Shown here one piece after another: positions 25,262-32,967 of a DNA stretch of 64,000 bases. Made by a program: the position numbers and the translations under genes. The notes under the pieces are model-generated. The model saw nothing but the letters and a program-made list of their open reading frames with translations, ran no database searches and was not told the DNA's origin. The stretch lies in NCBI RefSeq assembly GCF_028291745.1, contig NZ_JAQGNQ010000046.1:37215-101214 (forward strand), read 5' to 3'. The DNA is from Ramlibacter sp. (GTDB lineage: Bacteria; Pseudomonadota; Gammaproteobacteria; Burkholderiales; Burkholderiaceae_C). Each line of letters opens with the position of its first letter. Position 1 is the first letter of the stretch.

Positions 25262-26040
25262 CAGAAGGTGCCCGGGTAGTTGCCGCCGTCAAGCAGCAGG
25301 TTCTGGCCGGTGATGAAGCCGGCCTGCGCGCTGCACAGATACACGCAGGCATCGCCGAATTCGGCGGGCGTGCCGAAGCGGCCCGCCGGATTGGCCGCGC
25401 GTCGTTCGGCCAGCACGGTGTCCTCGCTCTTGCCGGTCTGGCGCGACCACTGGCGGGCGGTGTCCCGCAAGCGGTCGGTCTCGAAGGGACCGGGCAGCAG
25501 GTTGTTGATGGTGACGTTGTGCGCCACCACCCCGCGCGCGAGTCCCGCGACGAAGCCGGTGAGGCCGGACCGGGCGCCGTTGGAGAGTCCGAGGATGTCG
25601 ATCGGCGCCTTCACCGCCGCCGAGGTGATGTTCACGATGCGCCCGAAGCGGCGCGCGATCATCGCGTCGATGGTGGCCTTCATCAGCGCGATCGGCGCCA
25701 GCATGTTGGCGTCGAGCGCGGCGATCCAGTCCTCGCGCTCCCACTCGCGGAAGTCGCCCGGCTTCGGCCCGCCGGCGTTGGTCACCAGGATGTCGGGCGC
25801 GCCACACGCTTCGAGCACGGTCGCCCGCCCCGCCGCCGTGGTGATGTCGGCCACGACGGTGGTGACGCGCGCCGCCGTGGCGCGCCGGATCGCCTCGGCC
25901 GCGTCCTCCAGCACCTCGCGGCCGCGCGCCACCATGGTGACGGCGGCGCCCTCGCGCGCGAGCGACTCGGCGCAGGCGCGCCCGAGGCCCTTGCTCGATG
26001 CGCACACCAGGGCGCTGCGTCCGGCGATGCCCAGGTCCAT
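25261..26040 (-). CDS. SDR-family oxidoreductase
   Basis: 259 residues, classical short-chain dehydrogenase. The cofactor motif is changed: ALVCASSKGLG instead of TGxxxGxG, a variant seen in some SDRs. NAG motif LVTNAGGPKPG is present. The catalytic Ser is in NITSAAVK, but the usual YxxxK reads SNGARSGL, so the catalytic Tyr appears replaced by Asn and the Lys by Arg or Ser. FabG-like C terminus: FITGQNLLLDGGNYPG. It overlaps both neighbours by one base (TGATG junctions). Activity as a standard dehydrogenase is therefore doubtful; the substrate is unknown. Confidence 0.82.
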   Translation of the reverse strand: MDLGIAGRSALVCASSKGLGRACAESLAREGAAVTMVARGREVLEDAAEAIRRATAARVTTVVADITTAAGRATVLEACGAPDILVTNAGGPKPGDFREWEREDWIAALDANMLAPIALMKATIDAMIARRFGRIVNITSAAVKAPIDILGLSNGARSGLTGFVAGLARGVVAHNVTINNLLPGPFETDRLRDTARQWSRQTGKSEDTVLAERRAANPAGRFGTPAEFGDACVYLCSAQAGFITGQNLLLDGGNYPGTF

Positions 26041-26981
26041 CAGCGGATCGCCAGCGGCGCGTTCGCGGTGATCGACAGGCCCACGCGTTCCACCACCGCT
26101 TCCAGTTCGCGCGCCGTGACCGCATCCATGCGCATGCCGGGTGCGCGGATGGCGTCGCTGGTGATCAGGCCGCGGCGCTGGTACACGTACTTGCGCAGCG
26201 CGAGTCCCAGCTTGGGCTGGAACTCGTAGCGGATCAGGGGGCAATAGCGGTCGAAGGTGGCCGCGGCGCCCGCGTGGTCGCCGGCCGCGTGCTGCCGGTA
26301 GATCTTCACCAGGATCTCGGGGAAGGCGAAGCCCGTCATGGTGCCGACGGCGCCGCGCTGCAGTTCCTCCAGGAAGTACATGCCGCCCAGCCCGCCGAAG
26401 ATGCGCATGCTGGCGCCGGCCAGTTCGCGGATGCGCGTGATCTTGGGGCCTACCGGCGGCTCTTCCATCTTGATCAGGTGGACGCCGCCCTCGCGCCCCA
26501 GGCGCGCGACCACGTCGGGGGAAATCTCGGTGCCGAAGGAGGCGGGGAAGTCGTGGATCACCACCGGGATGGGCAGCGCCGCGGCGAGTGCCTGGTAGTA
26601 GTCGAACTGCACCGCGTCCGACGCGTTGTCCAGCGGCGCGGCAAACACCGCGGCCGCACCGACGTCCGCCGCCTCGCGCGCCTGCTCGATGCTGCCGGCG
26701 ATGCCCAGCGCCCGCACGCCGACCCATACCGGCACGCGGCCGGCCGCCGCTTTCACGAAGGCCGCGACCACATCGCGGCGTTCCGCGTTGGAGAGCTTGT
26801 GCGCTTCGCCGAGAAACCCCAGCACCGCCAGGCCCGCCACGCCGGCGGCCACCTGGAAGTCCACCAGCGGCGCGATGCTGGCGAGGTCGAGCGCGCCGTC
26901 GGCCGCGAAGGGTGTGGGGCAGATGGTGTAGACGCCGCTGGCGTCCAGGGCCACGGCACGCGGATCGGTTGGCGTATGCAT
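26040..26981 (-). CDS. DapA-like (DHDPS/NAL family) aldolase
   Basis: 313 residues, class I aldolase or hydratase of the dihydrodipicolinate synthase family. The Schiff-base Lys171 is in HLIKMEEPPVG. The position that carries the catalytic Tyr in DapA (YNVPxRTG) reads IHDFPASFG, so it is not a lysine-pathway DapA. N-terminal segment GVYTICPTPFAADGALD is family-typical. ATG 26981 starts the operon that continues through the SDR, hydantoinase and ABC importer. An inverted repeat identical in layout to two others in the island lies 56 bases upstream. It may cleave or condense an oxo acid from the imported compound. Confidence 0.85.
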   Translation of the reverse strand: MHTPTDPRAVALDASGVYTICPTPFAADGALDLASIAPLVDFQVAAGVAGLAVLGFLGEAHKLSNAERRDVVAAFVKAAAGRVPVWVGVRALGIAGSIEQAREAADVGAAAVFAAPLDNASDAVQFDYYQALAAALPIPVVIHDFPASFGTEISPDVVARLGREGGVHLIKMEEPPVGPKITRIRELAGASMRIFGGLGGMYFLEELQRGAVGTMTGFAFPEILVKIYRQHAAGDHAGAAATFDRYCPLIRYEFQPKLGLALRKYVYQRRGLITSDAIRAPGMRMDAVTARELEAVVERVGLSITANAPLAIR

Positions 26982-27036
26982 AGCCTCATTGTTGTGAACC
27001 CCGCTGCCGCTGTCGCCTGCCGATTTGTGCGGCGCG

Positions 27037-27053
27037 TATAACCTGCGGTTAAG
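27037..27053. promoter_or_regulatory. LysR operator copy 1 (TATAAC-N5-GTTAAG)
   Basis: The right half GTTAAG and the 17-bp layout match the perfect repeats at 28054-28070 and 30306-30322; the left half TATAAC differs at two bases. It is 56 bases upstream of the DapA-like gene, first of the hydantoinase/ABC operon. Confidence 0.65.
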
Positions 27054-27083
27054 GTCGCCGAGCGGCGCGGGCGGTGCCGGCAC

Positions 27084-28028
27084 TCACGCGGCCAGAGCCA
27101 GCGCTGTCGGCTCCTCGTTGGCCGCCATGCCGAACCCCTGCTGCTGCACCAGCTCGGTCAGTTGCGCCACGAAGGCCTGCGTGAGTTGCGACATCGGCTC
27201 GAAGCGCATATGCACCAGGCTGGCCTGCAGGATCGGTGCATGGGCGATCGGACGCACCACGATGTGGCTGCTGCCGGACCAGCTGCGCACGGAGAACTCG
27301 TCGACGAGCGCCACGCCGGCGCCCAACTGCACCAGCGGGCAGGCGTTCTGCGGCGAGCCCACCTCCATCGCGGCCGACAAGGGCTCGCCTGCTTCCTGGT
27401 ACATGCGCGCCACCATGCCGCCCAGGGGCGTACCTTTTTCGTACGAGATCAGCGGGTAGGGCCGCAGGTCGGCCAGCGTGAGCGTGGCGCGGCGCGCCAG
27501 CTCGTGGTTGTACGGCAGGATGCACACCAGCCGGTTGCGGCACAGGGGCGTCATCTCCAGGTTGGGATGCTCCATCGGCAGGATGATGATGCCCAGGTCG
27601 GCCTGGCGGTGCAGCAGGCGCTCCTTCAGGTGCGAGTAATTGAGGCACTGGAAGGTGAGCTTCACGTCCGGGTGCCGCTTCTTGAACAGGGCCAGCGTCT
27701 CGGGGATCAGCATCTGGCCCACGCTGGGACTCGACACCACGTTGAGGATCCCGGAGCGGTTCTTCGCGAGGTCGTTGGCGAGGTCGTTGACCCGCTGCAC
27801 CGCGTTGTAGACCGACTCCACCTCGTGGAACAGCTTCTTCGCTTCCGGCGTGGCGTACAGCCGCCCCTTGATGCGCTCGAACAGGGAAAAGCCCACCCGT
27901 TGCTCGGTGTGCGACAGCAGCCGGCTGACGGCAGGCTGCGAGACGAACAGCAATTGCGAGGCGCCACTGATGGAGCCGGTGGTCATCACGGCCCGGAAGA
28001 TCTCGATCTGGCGCAGGTTCAATGTCAT
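27084..28028 (-). CDS. LysR-family regulator of the hydantoin island
   Basis: 314 residues. HTH: LNLRQIEIFRAVMTTGSISGASQLLFVSQPAVSRLLSHTEQRVGFSLFER, then an effector domain. ATG 28028 has AAGGAG seven bases upstream; the frame runs open to 28868 in the shadow of the racemase gene. It is divergent from the racemase gene and convergent in position with the start of the hydantoinase operon, so it sits between two of the three operator copies. It is the most likely protein to bind CTTAAC-N5-GTTAAG. It is paralogous to the LysR at 18627-19580. Confidence 0.94.
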   Translation of the reverse strand: MTLNLRQIEIFRAVMTTGSISGASQLLFVSQPAVSRLLSHTEQRVGFSLFERIKGRLYATPEAKKLFHEVESVYNAVQRVNDLANDLAKNRSGILNVVSSPSVGQMLIPETLALFKKRHPDVKLTFQCLNYSHLKERLLHRQADLGIIILPMEHPNLEMTPLCRNRLVCILPYNHELARRATLTLADLRPYPLISYEKGTPLGGMVARMYQEAGEPLSAAMEVGSPQNACPLVQLGAGVALVDEFSVRSWSGSSHIVVRPIAHAPILQASLVHMRFEPMSQLTQAFVAQLTELVQQQGFGMAANEEPTALALAA

Positions 28029-28053
28029 GCGTTCTCCTTGCAGGGCTGCACCG

Positions 28054-28070
28054 CTTAACAAGAAGTTAAG
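28054..28070. promoter_or_regulatory. LysR operator copy 2 (CTTAAC-N5-GTTAAG)
   Basis: A perfect 6-bp inverted repeat with spacer AAGAA, within the divergent LysR-racemase gap. It lies 26 bases from the LysR ATG and 58 bases from the chosen racemase ATG. The T-N11-A core of LysR boxes is contained in it. Confidence 0.75.
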
Positions 28071-28127
28071 GGCTGCGAACGAATGAGCAAGGAGCATGCC
28101 GCCGGTTCGCGCATAGAGTCCAACGCC

Positions 28128-28805
28128 ATGACGCGCTCCATCTACGTGATCAACCCGAACAGCACGCGCGCGGTCACCGCGGGCATTGCCGCAGCCATGG
28201 CGCCGCTGCGCAGTGCGGACGGCCCGGACATCGAGTGCCTGACGCTGGAGTCCGGGCCGCCCGGCATCCAGACCCAATACGACGTCGAATCCGTCACCCT
28301 GCCGCTCGTGCAGCTTGCGCGCTCGCTGCACCGTCCGGCGGCCGTGGTGATCGCGTGCTTCAGCGACCCGGGCCTGCACGCGGTGCGCGAGGCGCTGCCC
28401 GGCACGCCGGTGCTGGGCATCAGCGAGTGCGGGCTGCTCACCGCGCTGACGCTGGGGCAGCGTTTCGGCGTGATCGCGATCCTGGACGGCTCGATTCCGC
28501 GCCACCTGCGCAGTTACGGGGCGATGGGGCTGCTGGACCGGTTCGCCGGCGAGCTGGCGATCGGCCTGGGCGTGACGGAACTCGGCGACCGCGAAGCCAC
28601 CCTGGCGCGCATGATCGCCACCGGGCGGCGCCTGCGCGACGAGAAGGGCGCGGACGTGATCGTGATGGGCTGCGCGGGCATGGCCGCCTACCGCGACGCG
28701 CTGCAGGACGCACTGGCGCTCCCGGTGGTCGAACCGAGCCAGGCGGCCGTCGCCATGGCCATCGGCCGGGTGCGGCTGGACTGGCATGGAGCGCGGCATG
28801 ACTGA
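28128..28805 (+). CDS. Asp/Glu/hydantoin racemase family protein
   Basis: 225 residues from ATG 28128 (MTRSIYVINPNST, the family start). The two catalytic Cys are Cys77 in VIACFSDPGLHA and Cys182 in VMGCAGMA, which is the spacing of known hydantoin racemases. It would interconvert L- and D-5-substituted hydantoins so that the D-specific enzymes can use both. An in-frame ATG at 28083 exists but would lie only 12 bases from the operator. The gene overlaps the FAD oxidase gene by eight bases. The frame order racemase-oxidase suggests one transcript. Confidence 0.9.
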   Translation: MTRSIYVINPNSTRAVTAGIAAAMAPLRSADGPDIECLTLESGPPGIQTQYDVESVTLPLVQLARSLHRPAAVVIACFSDPGLHAVREALPGTPVLGISECGLLTALTLGQRFGVIAILDGSIPRHLRSYGAMGLLDRFAGELAIGLGVTELGDREATLARMIATGRRLRDEKGADVIVMGCAGMAAYRDALQDALALPVVEPSQAAVAMAIGRVRLDWHGARHD

Positions 28806-30231
28806 GTCCGCCAACCCGCGGCTGATCGAGCAGCTGCGCGCAGTCGTCGGCCCTGCGGGCCTGGTCACGCAGCCGCAGGCCCAGGCCGCCTACACGCGTG
28901 ACTGGCTGGGAAAGTGGCAGGGCCAGGTGCCGGTGGTGGTGCGGCCTGCCAATACCGCCGAAACCGCGGCCGTGGTGCGCGTCTGCCGCGCCGAGCACAC
29001 GCCGATCGTCACGCAGGGCGGCAACACCGGCATGAGCGGCGGCGCCACGCCCGATGGCAGCGGCGCGCAGGTGATCGTCGCGACCACGCGCATGAACCGC
29101 ATCCGCGCCGTCGACTCCGTGAACAACACGCTGACGGTCGATGCCGGGGTCGTCCTGGCGCACGCGCAGCAAGCCGCCCGCGAGGCCGGCCGCTTCTTTC
29201 CCCTGAGCCTCGGCGCCGAGGGCAGTTGCACCGTGGGCGGCAACCTGGCCACCAACGCCGGCGGCATCGGGGTGCTGCGCTACGGGAACATGCGCGACCT
29301 GGTGCTGGGCCTGGAGGTGGTGCTGCCGGACGGCCGCATCTGGAACGGCCTGCGCGGCCTGCGCAAGGACAACACCGGCTACGACCTGCGCGGCCTGTTC
29401 GTCGGCTCCGAAGGCACGCTGGGCATCATCACCGGCGCGGTGCTCAAGCTGTTCGCCCGGCCGACGGCGCGCGCGACCGCCTGGGTCGGCGCGAACGATC
29501 TCGGGGCCCTGGTGAACCTGCTTGCCGGCCTGCGCGCGCGCTGCGGCGAGCGCCTGGTCGCCTTCGAGATGATGTCGGCCGCGGCGCTCGCCCTGGTGCT
29601 CGCGCATGTGGCCGACACGCGTGCGCCGGTGGCAGGCGCCAGCGCCTTCCACGCACTGATCGAATTCGCGGACACCGAGTCGCAGGGCCTGCAGCAGATG
29701 CTCGAGGACGCGCTGGTGCAGGCCACGGAAGACGGCCTGGTCGGGGAGGGCGCGGTGGTCGCCGCCAGTCAGGCCCACGCGGCCTCTTTCTGGAAGCTGC
29801 GCGAAGGTATCTCCCAGGCACAGGTGCGCGCCGGCCCCGTGGTCAAGCACGACATCGCGCTGCCGATCTCCGCGTTGCCGGCGTTCGTGCGGCAGGCCGA
29901 TAGCGCGGTGCACGCCGCGACCGCCGCGGCCGGCGTGGCCGCGCAGGTGATCAACTTCGGCCACGTCGGCGACGGCAACCTGCACTACAACGTCTTGCTG
30001 CCGGCGGGCCTGGCGCCGACGGCCGTCAAGGAGAACACGCTGCGGCTGAACCGCGTGGTGCACGACCTGGTGGCGCACTACGAGGGCAGCATCAGCGCCG
30101 AACACGGCGTGGGCCAGTTGCGGCGCGACGAGCTGCGTCGCTACAAGTCGCCGGTGGAGATGGACCTGATGCTGGCGATCAAGCGGGCCCTGGACCCGAA
30201 CCTGATCATGAACCCCGGCAAGCTGCTGTGA
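28798..30231 (+). CDS. FAD-binding oxidase of the D-2-hydroxyacid dehydrogenase (GlcD/D2HGDH) type
   Basis: 477 residues. FAD-binding (FAD_binding_4) domain: VVVRPANTAETAAVVRVCR, TQGGNTGMSGGATPDG, LSLGAEGSCTVGGNLATNAGG and GLFVGSEGTLGIIT. C-terminal FAD-oxidase domain: metal/substrate His in FGHVGDGNLHYNV and SAEHGVGQLRRDEL, ending ALDPNLIMNPGKLL. Family members oxidise D-lactate, glycolate or D-2-hydroxyglutarate. ATG 28798 is preferred over 28786 because GGAG sits just upstream. Its place after the racemase suggests it oxidises a D-hydroxy acid derived from the released amino acid. Confidence 0.92.
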   Translation: MTESANPRLIEQLRAVVGPAGLVTQPQAQAAYTRDWLGKWQGQVPVVVRPANTAETAAVVRVCRAEHTPIVTQGGNTGMSGGATPDGSGAQVIVATTRMNRIRAVDSVNNTLTVDAGVVLAHAQQAAREAGRFFPLSLGAEGSCTVGGNLATNAGGIGVLRYGNMRDLVLGLEVVLPDGRIWNGLRGLRKDNTGYDLRGLFVGSEGTLGIITGAVLKLFARPTARATAWVGANDLGALVNLLAGLRARCGERLVAFEMMSAAALALVLAHVADTRAPVAGASAFHALIEFADTESQGLQQMLEDALVQATEDGLVGEGAVVAASQAHAASFWKLREGISQAQVRAGPVVKHDIALPISALPAFVRQADSAVHAATAAAGVAAQVINFGHVGDGNLHYNVLLPAGLAPTAVKENTLRLNRVVHDLVAHYEGSISAEHGVGQLRRDELRRYKSPVEMDLMLAIKRALDPNLIMNPGKLL

Positions 30232-30305
30232 AGGCGTGGCCGTGAAGATCGATATCGACGCGCTGTCGCCGGCCGGTTCGAAATGGCCGTGGCGGCTGCG
30301 CCGCC

Positions 30306-30322
30306 CTTAACGCCTCGTTAAG
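30306..30322. promoter_or_regulatory. LysR operator copy 3 (CTTAAC-N5-GTTAAG)
   Basis: A perfect 6-bp inverted repeat with spacer GCCTC, identical in both half-sites to the copy at 28054-28070. It is 79 bases upstream of the NitT/TauT-type binding-protein gene and 75 bases after the FAD oxidase stop, so it probably drives a separate transport/amidohydrolase transcript. Confidence 0.75.
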
Positions 30323-30400
30323 GCCGCCGCACAAATCGGCATGCGACAAGCCCGTGCCCGCGCACCATCATCCGGCGATCGCATCCCCTCAGGAGTCCCC

Positions 30401-31378
30401 ATGAAGAAGTCCCTCGCATTGGCGACCACTCTGCTGCTGTGCTTCGGCGCGAGCGCGCAGGAGAAAATTCGCTTCCAGACCGACTGGGTCGCGTCGGGCG
30501 AGCACGCCGCCTACTACGGCGCCTGGGTCAAGGGCATCTGGGCCCAGGAAGGACTGGACATCACCATCACCCGGGGCTACGGCAGCGGCGACACCGCGGC
30601 CAAGGTGGCCGCGGGCGCGGCGGACTTCGGCGTCTCCGACATCGGCGCGGTGCTCACCGCGCGTGCGCGCGCCAAGCTGCCGGTGAAGACCATCGCGGCG
30701 GTCTACACCTACTCTCCGCACTCCATGTTCGTGCTCAAGAGCTCCGGCATCACCAGCTTCAAGCAGCTGGAAGGCAAGCGCGTGGGCACCACGCCGGGGA
30801 ACAGCCACCAGGTGTACTTCCCGCAGGTCGCCGCCCGCACCGGCACCAACGCCGCCAAGGTCACCTGGGTGAACATGGACGGCGGGGCCCTGGGCCCGCA
30901 GCTGTTCGCGAAGAACATCGATGCCGCACCGTTCTATTCGATGCACCGCTACTACCAGAACAAGGCGGCGCAGAAGGCCGGCGAGGAGATCGTCGTGCTG
31001 CCCTTCGTGCAGAGTGGCTTCGCCATCTACGCGGCGTCCCTCATCGCGTCCGACCAGACGCTGCAGCAGCGACCCGAGACGGTGAAGAAGTTCCTGCGCG
31101 CCGCCCGGAGGTCGTTCGAATGGGCGCGCGACAACCAGGTGGAAGCGTGCAAGCTGCACGTCCAGAAGGTGCCGGAGGTGGACCTCGACGACTGCCTCAA
31201 CAGCCTGAAGGCCACGCTCGAATTCGTCTTCAACGACGACCAGCGCAAGAGCGGCTTCGGCCAGGTGACGCCGGAGCGGCTGAAGGCAACCTGGGCGGCG
31301 GTCGCCGCCTCGCAGGACCTCGACCCGAAGTGGGACCCGGCCCAGGCCGTCGACACCCGCTTCCTGCCGGCCAAATGA
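30401..31378 (+). CDS. NitT/TauT (SsuA/THI5)-type ABC substrate-binding protein
   Basis: 325 residues. Signal peptide KKSLALATTLLLCFGASAQ with AGGAG before ATG 30401. The mature start KIRFQTDWVASGEHAAYYGAWVKGIWAQEGLDITI is the THI5/NMT1-like fold that binds pyrimidine, taurine or sulfonate-type ligands. A GYGSGDTAAKVAAGAADFGVSD segment shapes the cleft. The stop overlaps the ATPase start (ATGA). It heads a four-gene unit with ATPase, permease and amidohydrolase. Family members with pyrimidine-like ligands make a ureide or cyclic amide plausible. Confidence 0.92.
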   Translation: MKKSLALATTLLLCFGASAQEKIRFQTDWVASGEHAAYYGAWVKGIWAQEGLDITITRGYGSGDTAAKVAAGAADFGVSDIGAVLTARARAKLPVKTIAAVYTYSPHSMFVLKSSGITSFKQLEGKRVGTTPGNSHQVYFPQVAARTGTNAAKVTWVNMDGGALGPQLFAKNIDAAPFYSMHRYYQNKAAQKAGEEIVVLPFVQSGFAIYAASLIASDQTLQQRPETVKKFLRAARRSFEWARDNQVEACKLHVQKVPEVDLDDCLNSLKATLEFVFNDDQRKSGFGQVTPERLKATWAAVAASQDLDPKWDPAQAVDTRFLPAK

Positions 31379-32169
31379 GCACGGCCGGCGCCACGGTGCG
31401 CGTGGACCACGTGTCGCGCCACTTCGACTCCTCCGACGGCGAGCGGATGATCGCGCTGGACTCGGTCTCCCTCGACATTAGGGCCAACGAGTTCGTCGCG
31501 CTGGTGGGGCCCTCGGGCTGCGGCAAGTCGACGCTCCTGCGCATCGTCGCCGGCCTGATCAAGCCGAGCGCGGGCCAGGTCACGGTCGGCGGTCAACTGC
31601 TGAAGGAGCCCCGCGAGCGCACGGGGATCGTGTTCCAGGCGGCGACCCTGCTGCCGTGGGCCAACGTGCTGGAGAACGTGTTCTTCCCGCTGCGGGTCGC
31701 CGGCAAGGCGGTCACCCCGGAGATCGAAGCCGCGGCCCACGAGCTGCTGAACGTGGCGGGGCTGCAGGGTTTCGAGAAGCGTTCGCCGCGCGAACTCTCC
31801 GGGGGCATGCAGCAGCGGGTGGCCATCTGCCGCGCGCTGCTGAATGACCCGGACCTGCTGCTCATGGACGAACCGTTCGGCGCCCTCGACGCGCTCACGC
31901 GCGAGGAGATGACCCTGGAGCTGCTGCGCATCTGGGCGGTGCGCCCCAAGACCGTGGTGTTCGTCACCCACTCGATTTCGGAGGCGGTGCTGCTGGCCGA
32001 CCGGGTGGTCGTCATGTCCTCGCGGCCCGGGCGCATTGCCGACGTGATCGACATCGACCTGCCGCGGCCGCGCGCCTTTGCGATGACCGGGCTGCCGGCC
32101 TTCACCGCGGCCTCGGAGCGCATCCGCGCGCAGATCCTGCGCCGCAAGGGAGAGTCCATTCATGGCTGA
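31375..32169 (+). CDS. NitT/TauT-type ABC transporter ATPase
   Basis: 264 residues, SsuB/TauB family. Walker A GPSGCGKST, Q loop VFQAATLLPWANV (Q followed by AATLLPW as in this family), signature LSGGMQQRVAICRA, Walker B LLLMDEPFGALD and switch His FVTHSISEA. It overlaps the binding-protein gene by four bases and the permease gene by eight. It energises import by the permease at 32162. Confidence 0.95.
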   Translation: MSTAGATVRVDHVSRHFDSSDGERMIALDSVSLDIRANEFVALVGPSGCGKSTLLRIVAGLIKPSAGQVTVGGQLLKEPRERTGIVFQAATLLPWANVLENVFFPLRVAGKAVTPEIEAAAHELLNVAGLQGFEKRSPRELSGGMQQRVAICRALLNDPDLLLMDEPFGALDALTREEMTLELLRIWAVRPKTVVFVTHSISEAVLLADRVVVMSSRPGRIADVIDIDLPRPRAFAMTGLPAFTAASERIRAQILRRKGESIHG

Positions 32170-32956
32170 AGCGAAACGGCGTCCGGCGGCGCTGGCGCGT
32201 GAAGTGGCGGTGCCGGCTGGTGCGATCCTGCTGCTGCTGATCGCATGGGAGGTGCTCGTGCGCGCGCTCGGGATCCGCGAGTTCCTGCTGCCGGCCCCGA
32301 GCAGCATCGCCGTCGAATGCTGGAAGGTCGCCGGCAACCTGGCCGGCCACGGCCTGGCGACGCTGCGCACCGTGCTGCTGGGATTTCTCCTCTCGGTGGC
32401 GCTCAGCCTGCCGGTGGCGCTGGCGATCAGCTCCTCGCGCACGATCGGCGATGCGATCTACCCGCTGCTGGTGCTGACGCAATCGGTGCCCAAGGTGGCC
32501 CTGGCGCCGCTGCTGGTGGTGATGCTCGGCGCCAACGAGTGGCCGCGACTGGTCGTCACCTTCCTGGTCGCCTTCTTCCCGCTGGTGATCTCGATCTCCA
32601 CCGGCCTGCTGGCGGTGCCGGCCGAACTGCTGGAGCTGGGGCGGGCCTGCAAGGCGAACTGGCGGCAGGAACTGCTGCGCATCCGCTTGCCCTACGCGGT
32701 GCCCTTCATCTTCAGCGGCTTCAAGGTGGCGATCACGCTGTGCGTGGTCGGCGCCGTGGTCGCCGAATTCGTCAACGCCGACCAGGGCCTGGGCTACCTG
32801 ATCGTCACCTCCACCGCCTTCTTCAAGGTGCCGCTCGCCTTCGGCGCGGTGATCCTGCTGTCCTTGATGGGCATCGTGCTGTTCCAGGCCATCGTGGTGC
32901 TGGAGCGATGGCTGTTTCCCTGGAGCGCGGCAGGTGTCGCGCGCGAAGTTCACTGA
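32162..32956 (+). CDS. NitT/TauT-type ABC transporter permease
   Basis: 264 residues, SsuC/TauC type. Six hydrophobic segments beginning AVPAGAILLLLIAWEVLVRALG. The cytoplasmic EAA-like loop is LLELGRACKANWRQELLRIRLPYAVPFIFSGFKVA. The family start (FLLPAPSSIAVECWK) is present. The gene overlaps the ATPase gene and is followed 11 bases later by the amidohydrolase gene, so the imported compound is probably the amidohydrolase substrate. Confidence 0.94.
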   Translation: MAEAKRRPAALAREVAVPAGAILLLLIAWEVLVRALGIREFLLPAPSSIAVECWKVAGNLAGHGLATLRTVLLGFLLSVALSLPVALAISSSRTIGDAIYPLLVLTQSVPKVALAPLLVVMLGANEWPRLVVTFLVAFFPLVISISTGLLAVPAELLELGRACKANWRQELLRIRLPYAVPFIFSGFKVAITLCVVGAVVAEFVNADQGLGYLIVTSTAFFKVPLAFGAVILLSLMGIVLFQAIVVLERWLFPWSAAGVAREVH

Positions 32957-32967
32957 GTCGCAAAACC

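Noticed and set aside
30439..31374. Fusion of a long N-terminal region to the ABC ATPase
   Set aside because: The upstream frame is the shadow of the binding-protein gene; the ATPase begins at ATG 31375, coupled to the preceding stop.
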